NCBI RefSeq assembly: GCF_024519455.1
Contig: NZ_JALJRY010000039.1
Location: 1 to 64,000 of the forward strand
Reading direction: 5' to 3'
DNA from: Streptomyces sp. STR69
Lineage (GTDB): Bacteria; Actinomycetota; Actinomycetes; Streptomycetales; Streptomycetaceae
Length of the DNA stretch: 64,000 bases
In this document: positions 61,581 to 64,000 of the stretch, in pieces
How positions within the stretch are numbered: the stretch's first letter is position 1
Layout: each line of letters starts with the position of its first letter
Translations under genes and position numbers: made by a program
The notes under the pieces: model-generated
The model's database searches: none
The model's input: only the letters and a program-made list of their open reading frames with translations
What the model was told of the DNA's origin: nothing

Positions 61581-62309
61581 ATGGACATCAACAACTCCGT
61601 CGCCCTTGTCACCGGAGCCAACCGTGGCCTGGGCCGCGCCTTCGCCCAGCGCCTGCTCGACCGGGGCGCCCGCAAGGTCTACGCGACGGCCCGCCGACCG
61701 GAGACCGTGGACCTGCCCGGGGTCGAGGTGCTGCCCCTCGACATCGCCGATCCCGTATCCGTGAGGGCCGCCGCCGAGGCCGCCCCGGACGTCTCGCTGC
61801 TCATCAACAACGCGGGGATCCAGACGGGGACCAACCTGGTGACCGGTTCGCTGGACGCGGTGCGGCACGAGCTGGAGACCAACATGTTCGGCCACCTGGG
61901 AATGATCCGGGAGTTCGCGCCGGCGCTCGCCAGGAACGGCGGGGGCGCGATCGTCAACGTCCTCTCCGCCATGTCGTGGTTCGGGGGCCAGGGCGCCAAT
62001 GCCTACCACCTGACCAAGGCCGCCGCCTGGGCCATGACCAACGGCGTCCGCCTGGAGCTCGCCGAGCAGGGCACGCTCGTCACAGCGGTACACCTCGGCC
62101 TGGCCGACACCGACATGGCGGCGGGCTGGCCCGTGGCCAAGATCGCGCCGTCGGACCTGGCCGACGCGGCGCTCGACGGTGTCGAGGCGGGCTCCGCCGA
62201 GGTCCTCGCCGACCAGTGGAGTCGGGACATCAAGTCCCGTCTGCCGCTGACGCCGGAAGAGTTCAACGCCGCGATGGACCGGGCCCTGGCGGCGCTGATG
62301 GCCGCCTGA
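61581..62309 (+). CDS. Short-chain dehydrogenase/reductase
   Basis: A 242-residue classical SDR. The cofactor loop is VTGANRGLGRAFA, with ATARRP after strand two suggesting NADP(H). NNAG, the catalytic Ser in VLSAMSWFGG and the YHLTK motif (Tyr-x-x-x-Lys) are present. The substrate is unknown. Expression is probably switched by the divergent MerR regulator. The ATG is seven bases after the -10 box. The 198 bases after its stop (62310-62507) hold nothing I can name. Confidence 0.92.
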   Translation: MDINNSVALVTGANRGLGRAFAQRLLDRGARKVYATARRPETVDLPGVEVLPLDIADPVSVRAAAEAAPDVSLLINNAGIQTGTNLVTGSLDAVRHELETNMFGHLGMIREFAPALARNGGGAIVNVLSAMSWFGGQGANAYHLTKAAAWAMTNGVRLELAEQGTLVTAVHLGLADTDMAAGWPVAKIAPSDLADAALDGVEAGSAEVLADQWSRDIKSRLPLTPEEFNAAMDRALAALMAA

Positions 62310-62507
62310 GGGGCCCCTCGGGCCGCACGGACTTCGGTCGGCTGCTTCTCCATCGGCCTCTCGAACTCTTCTGCTTGAGGTTGAACTCGTGGTGCCGTGT
62401 CGCTGATCAGGCGGCCGGCACCCTGAACGAGACGCCTTACGGACACCTGCAGCTTCTTCGGAAGACCGTGTCTGCGGACGGCGCCGAGCCGGGGACACCA
62501 CGTGCAA

Positions 62508-62726
62508 CTAGCCCTGTGCCAGCCGGACAACCGCCGTCACGAACACGATCAGGCCCGGCCCGGCCATCACCGCGGATATCAGCCGTACGCCACCGAAGCG
62601 CTTGGCGCGGGCCTGATACACGGGCCGCTCCTCCAGCCCGGACACGATGAACGCGCGAATCCAGTCGGACCCCTTTTTCGAGGCGAACACCGCCCCCATG
62701 GTCAGCGCGCCCAGACCCCAGAACAA
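62508..62726 (-). CDS. Small membrane protein, hypothetical
   Basis: About 72 residues with two predicted helices (FWGLGALTMGAVFA and LISAVMAGPGLIVFVTAVVRLA) and a short charged loop between. Third-position GC is high, supporting a real gene. The start is uncertain: TTG 62726 is used, no ATG is in frame upstream before a TAG at 62754-62756, and no ribosome site is clear. The function is unknown. Confidence 0.5.
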   Translation of the reverse strand: MFWGLGALTMGAVFASKKGSDWIRAFIVSGLEERPVYQARAKRFGGVRLISAVMAGPGLIVFVTAVVRLAQG

Positions 62727-62874
62727 CAGGAATATCCGACCGCCATGGGTGGCCTACGCGCTCAGTTGCACCATGAGGCGGATCCTGGCGGGTCCGCCTT
62801 GCGCACGTCAACGATCATCGCGCGGCGTAGAGCGGGTGGCCGCCTGCCTGGACCCGTTCCACTGCCCTCCGCCG

Positions 62875-63354
62875 TCACTCGCAGGCGACCCCGTCCCCGT
62901 CCCGGTCTAGGTGGGAGTCGTAGCCGGGGTCGCCGCGGTAGAGGGGGGTGACGCCTGCGGCGCGGGCCGCGGTGCAGTTCGCGTAGTAGGTGCTGCCGCC
63001 TCCGCCGGAATCGGAGCCGGTGTCGTCGGAGCCGCTGCCCGCTGCCGCGGCGGCCGTCACCGTCTTGGTGACCTTGACGGTCTTCGTCGCGGTCACCGTG
63101 GGCGCGGGCGACGGAGCCGCAGTCTCCGTCGCGGTCGCGGTGACTGTCATCGTCGGCTGTGGCTTCGCCGCTGCCGGCTTCGCGTCTGCCGTCGTGTTCT
63201 TCTTCGTGTCGTGGCCGGAGCCGCCGGCACCGAGGCCTATGAGGAAGGCCAGCGCGAGGGCCGGGAGCACATACCGCTTGCGGGCCCAGCGGGGTGCGGG
63301 CCGGTCCGGCTGGGGCGTCGGTGGTACGGGTGGCATCGCGTACGGATGAGTCAT
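62875..63354 (-). CDS. Membrane-anchored Excalibur-domain protein
   Basis: A 159-residue protein. A short proline-rich cytosolic N-terminus precedes one transmembrane helix (YVLPALALAFLIGLGAG), then an extracytoplasmic Thr/Ala/Pro-rich linker and a C-terminal Excalibur domain (YYANCTAARAAGVTPLYRGD ending HLDRDGDGVACE) with the DxDxDGxxC calcium-binding loop and two cysteines. Such domains are found on actinobacterial surface proteins and nucleases; here there is no nuclease part. It is divergent from an SDR gene. Confidence 0.88.
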   Translation of the reverse strand: MTHPYAMPPVPPTPQPDRPAPRWARKRYVLPALALAFLIGLGAGGSGHDTKKNTTADAKPAAAKPQPTMTVTATATETAAPSPAPTVTATKTVKVTKTVTAAAAAGSGSDDTGSDSGGGGSTYYANCTAARAAGVTPLYRGDPGYDSHLDRDGDGVACE

Positions 63355-63537
63355 CTCGTCCCCCTGTGTCTGATGTGGCCTGGAACGTAACGCCGGGACG
63401 GGGCGGGTGAAGGGGGAGTGACCAACCTGTGATGGTCTGTGATCGTCGTGTCACTCGGTGTGGGGGAGCGGGGCCGGTCCGGCTCTCGTACGCTCTTCGT
63501 GCGCCGGGATTCACGCGTCGACGGAGGGAGCCCGATC

Positions 63538-64000
63538 ATGTCCGGCTGGAACGAGAAGGCGATCCCCGATCAGCGCGGCCGGGTCGCCGTCGTCACCGGG
63601 GCCAACAGCGGGATCGGCTACGTCACCGCGCGGGAGCTGGCCCGCAAGGGTGCCCGGGTGGTGCTCGCCTGTCGGAGCGAGGTGCGGGGGAGCGAGGCCG
63701 CCGACCGGATCGTCGCCGAAGTGCCGGGCGCCGAGGCGCAGTTCGGACGGCTGGACCTCGGGGACCTGGGCTCCGTACGGGAGTTCGCGGCCACGTTTCC
63801 GTACGAGCGGCTCGATCTGCTCGTCAACAACGCCGGGGTCATGGCGATGCCGTACGGCACGACGGTGGACGGGTTCGAGACGCAGTTCGGGGTCAACCAC
63901 CTCGGGCACTTCGCGCTCACCGGGCTGCTGCTGCCCGCGCTGCTCGACGCGCCGGACGCCCGGATCGTCACGGTGTCCAGCTTCATGCACACGCTTGCCA
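63538..64000 (+). CDS. Short-chain dehydrogenase/reductase, N-terminal part
   Basis: The first 154 codons of an SDR that runs off the right edge. VAVVTGANSGIGYVTARELA is the cofactor loop, VVLACRSEVRGSEAA suggests NADP(H), and LVNNAGVMAMP is intact; the catalytic Ser is in IVTVSSFMHT. The pattern FETQFGVNHLGHFALTGLLL is the retinol-dehydrogenase/WWOX-like group common in Streptomyces. GGAGGGAG precedes the ATG. The YxxxK motif lies beyond the window. Confidence 0.9.
   Translation, partial: MSGWNEKAIPDQRGRVAVVTGANSGIGYVTARELARKGARVVLACRSEVRGSEAADRIVAEVPGAEAQFGRLDLGDLGSVREFAATFPYERLDLLVNNAGVMAMPYGTTVDGFETQFGVNHLGHFALTGLLLPALLDAPDARIVTVSSFMHTLA

Overview
The window is a chromosomal segment of a high-GC actinomycete, almost certainly a Streptomyces. 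The evidence is the very high GC at third codon positions, frequent GTG starts, many leaderless-looking starts with a TAnnnT -10 box six to eight bases before the ATG, rare TTA codons, and a core gene order (leuA, terB-like, an SCO2525-to-SCO2521-like operon, recO, uppS, zur, znuBCA, glyS, dusB, ppdK) that I recognise from Streptomyces coelicolor around SCO2494-SCO2529. This is from memory; no search was run.

Layout. 1-7.3 kb: the 5' end of an M4 metallopeptidase, a leucine leader peptide with an attenuator-like hairpin, leuA, a TerB-family gene, and an MMPL transporter followed by a NarL-type two-component pair behind a perfect 20-bp palindrome. 7.4-21.9 kb: accessory genes. These are an exo-sialidase, a divergent MarR/esterase pair, a NUDIX hydrolase, a five-gene operon (peptide-type ABC importer with a permease-ATPase fusion, plus a DapA/NanA-family lyase) opposite a FadR-type regulator, then SnoaL, TetR, phosphatase, methyltransferase, AraC and GNAT genes. 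22.1-28.8 kb: a tight six-gene operon of poorly understood proteins (SAM methyltransferase, a 612-residue protein, a variant P-loop ATPase, two unknown proteins, and a membrane coiled-coil protein). Three of its genes carry a TTA codon, which points to bldA-dependent translation. This is the best candidate here for an undescribed system. 28.8-32.6 kb: an ABC-2 exporter divergent from a second NarL-type two-component pair.

32.8-40.7 kb is housekeeping: a small conserved protein, recO, uppS, a small membrane protein, zur-znuBCA with two Zur boxes over the znuA promoter, glyS and a LysE exporter. 40.7-49.3 kb: a chitinase with the characteristic repeats in its promoter, a frameshifted aldo/keto reductase with its TetR regulator and a very long operator, a small secreted protein, a serine beta-lactamase-like hydrolase, and two DHA2-type MFS exporters flanking an MmyB-type regulator. 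49.4-57.7 kb: dusB, an LTA-synthase-like membrane sulfatase, and a two-gene glycoside hydrolase operon divergent from a ROK repressor. 58.2-64 kb: ppdK, a divergent MerR/SDR pair with a textbook MerR-type stretched promoter, two small membrane or secreted proteins, and the start of a second SDR.

No tRNA, rRNA, CRISPR array, intact insertion sequence or prophage was seen. Gene identities come from recognising protein families by eye; regulatory sites are inferred from sequence symmetry and spacing.
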